Of a stretch of 29,905 bases of DNA, positions 29,462 through 29,905 are shown piece after piece. Numbering within the stretch: the stretch's first letter is position 1; every line of letters starts with the position of its first letter. The position numbers and the translations under genes were made by a program. Where the stretch lies: assembly GCF_000003605.2 (NCBI RefSeq), contig NW_003155238.1:638375-668279 (forward strand). The letters are read 5' to 3'. The stretch comes from Saccoglossus kowalevskii (taxonomy: Eukaryota; Hemichordata; Enteropneusta; Harrimaniidae). Below the pieces are notes generated by a model. It had not been told where the DNA came from. It saw only the letters and a program-made list of their open reading frames with translations, and made no database searches.

Positions 29462-29905
29462 CTTCTGTGATTTTTTTGGCTTGGCCGATTTCGTTCAAAC
29501 TTGGCAGGTAGGTCACACCTTAACCCTAGTTATAAGGAAAAATCTGGAAAATTTTTTTGGCCCACCGTTGCCATAGCAACAGCCAAAAAACTGATTTTTG
29601 GATAGCTTCGCGCCAAATGTATCTCCTCCTACAAATTTGGGATAAAATACTTCAAACATAGCTCATTCTACTCAGCTTGAGTGTGGGCACAAAGTTACCA
29701 TTTGAATTTTTGATATCTGTTTTCATTACTGAGAAATTTGACCCCAAAGTTGGGGTAACTTTTCACCAGCAACGGCTCGGCTGGTTTTGTTCATACTTCA
29801 CAGGTAGGTCGTGCCGTCACTAATTGGAAAAAAATCCTGGCCCACCACTGCCATTGCAACATCCAAAAACTGATTTTTGAATACTTTCGCCCCAAATGTA
29901 TTACC
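29462..29905. repeat. Degenerate tandem repeat, unit about 280-310 bp, running off the right edge
   Basis: GGCCCACCGTTGCCATAGCAAC at about 29560 recurs as GGCCCACCACTGCCATTGCAAC at about 29840. Each is followed by CCAAAAA.CTGATTTTTG and CCAAATGTAT. The upstream part GGCCGATTTCGTTCAAACTTG...CAGGTAGGTC at 29465 recurs in weaker form near 29775. It lies in an intron of NAXD as far as can be told. This style of repeat is familiar from marine invertebrate genomes. Confidence 0.8.

Overview
The window is nuclear DNA from an animal, most likely a marine invertebrate. It is AT-rich (by eye), has GT-AG introns, short coding exons, non-LTR retrotransposon remains, small inverted-repeat elements and long tandem repeats, and shows nothing bacterial. 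The internal repeats resemble types I have seen in mollusc and lancelet genomes, but I cannot place the species.

Three paralogous genes lie head-to-tail on the minus strand (3468-5234, 8282-10621 and 18174-19958). Each encodes a type II membrane protein with a short cytosolic N-terminus, one signal-anchor helix and then two tandem glycosyltransferase domains of the DXD sugar-binding type (Gly_transf_sug, GT32-like). In each gene the whole coding sequence is one exon, preceded a few bases upstream of the ATG by a good 3' splice site, so each should have an upstream non-coding exon. The two domains have diverged in a consistent way. The first keeps an intact DXD but lacks the Asp of the upstream D-x-x-R motif. 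The second keeps D-x-x-R, but its DXD is intact only in the 18174 gene. The middle gene also has a luminal C-terminal tail of about 180 highly charged residues.

A fourth gene occupies the right end on the minus strand (25589 to 29002 and beyond). Six short exons encode the C-terminal two thirds of the ATP-dependent NAD(P)H-hydrate dehydratase NAXD. Its 5' exons lie outside the window. A decayed LINE 3' end sits in its last intron in antisense orientation.

The rest is repeats and unassigned sequence: a 53-bp satellite (1-2445); paired hairpins at 7522-7654; a recent 458-bp tandem duplication of a dead LINE reverse-transcriptase fragment (13999-14902); a roughly 1-kb element with TIRs, filled with degenerate 150-170-bp repeats (14997-16009); MITE-like elements at 16981-17145, 17411-17574 and 23601-23811; a 42-45-bp minisatellite (22160-23545) with a 270-bp second-order repeat, placed between two inverted 70-bp sequences; and a degenerate repeat of about 280 bp at the right edge.
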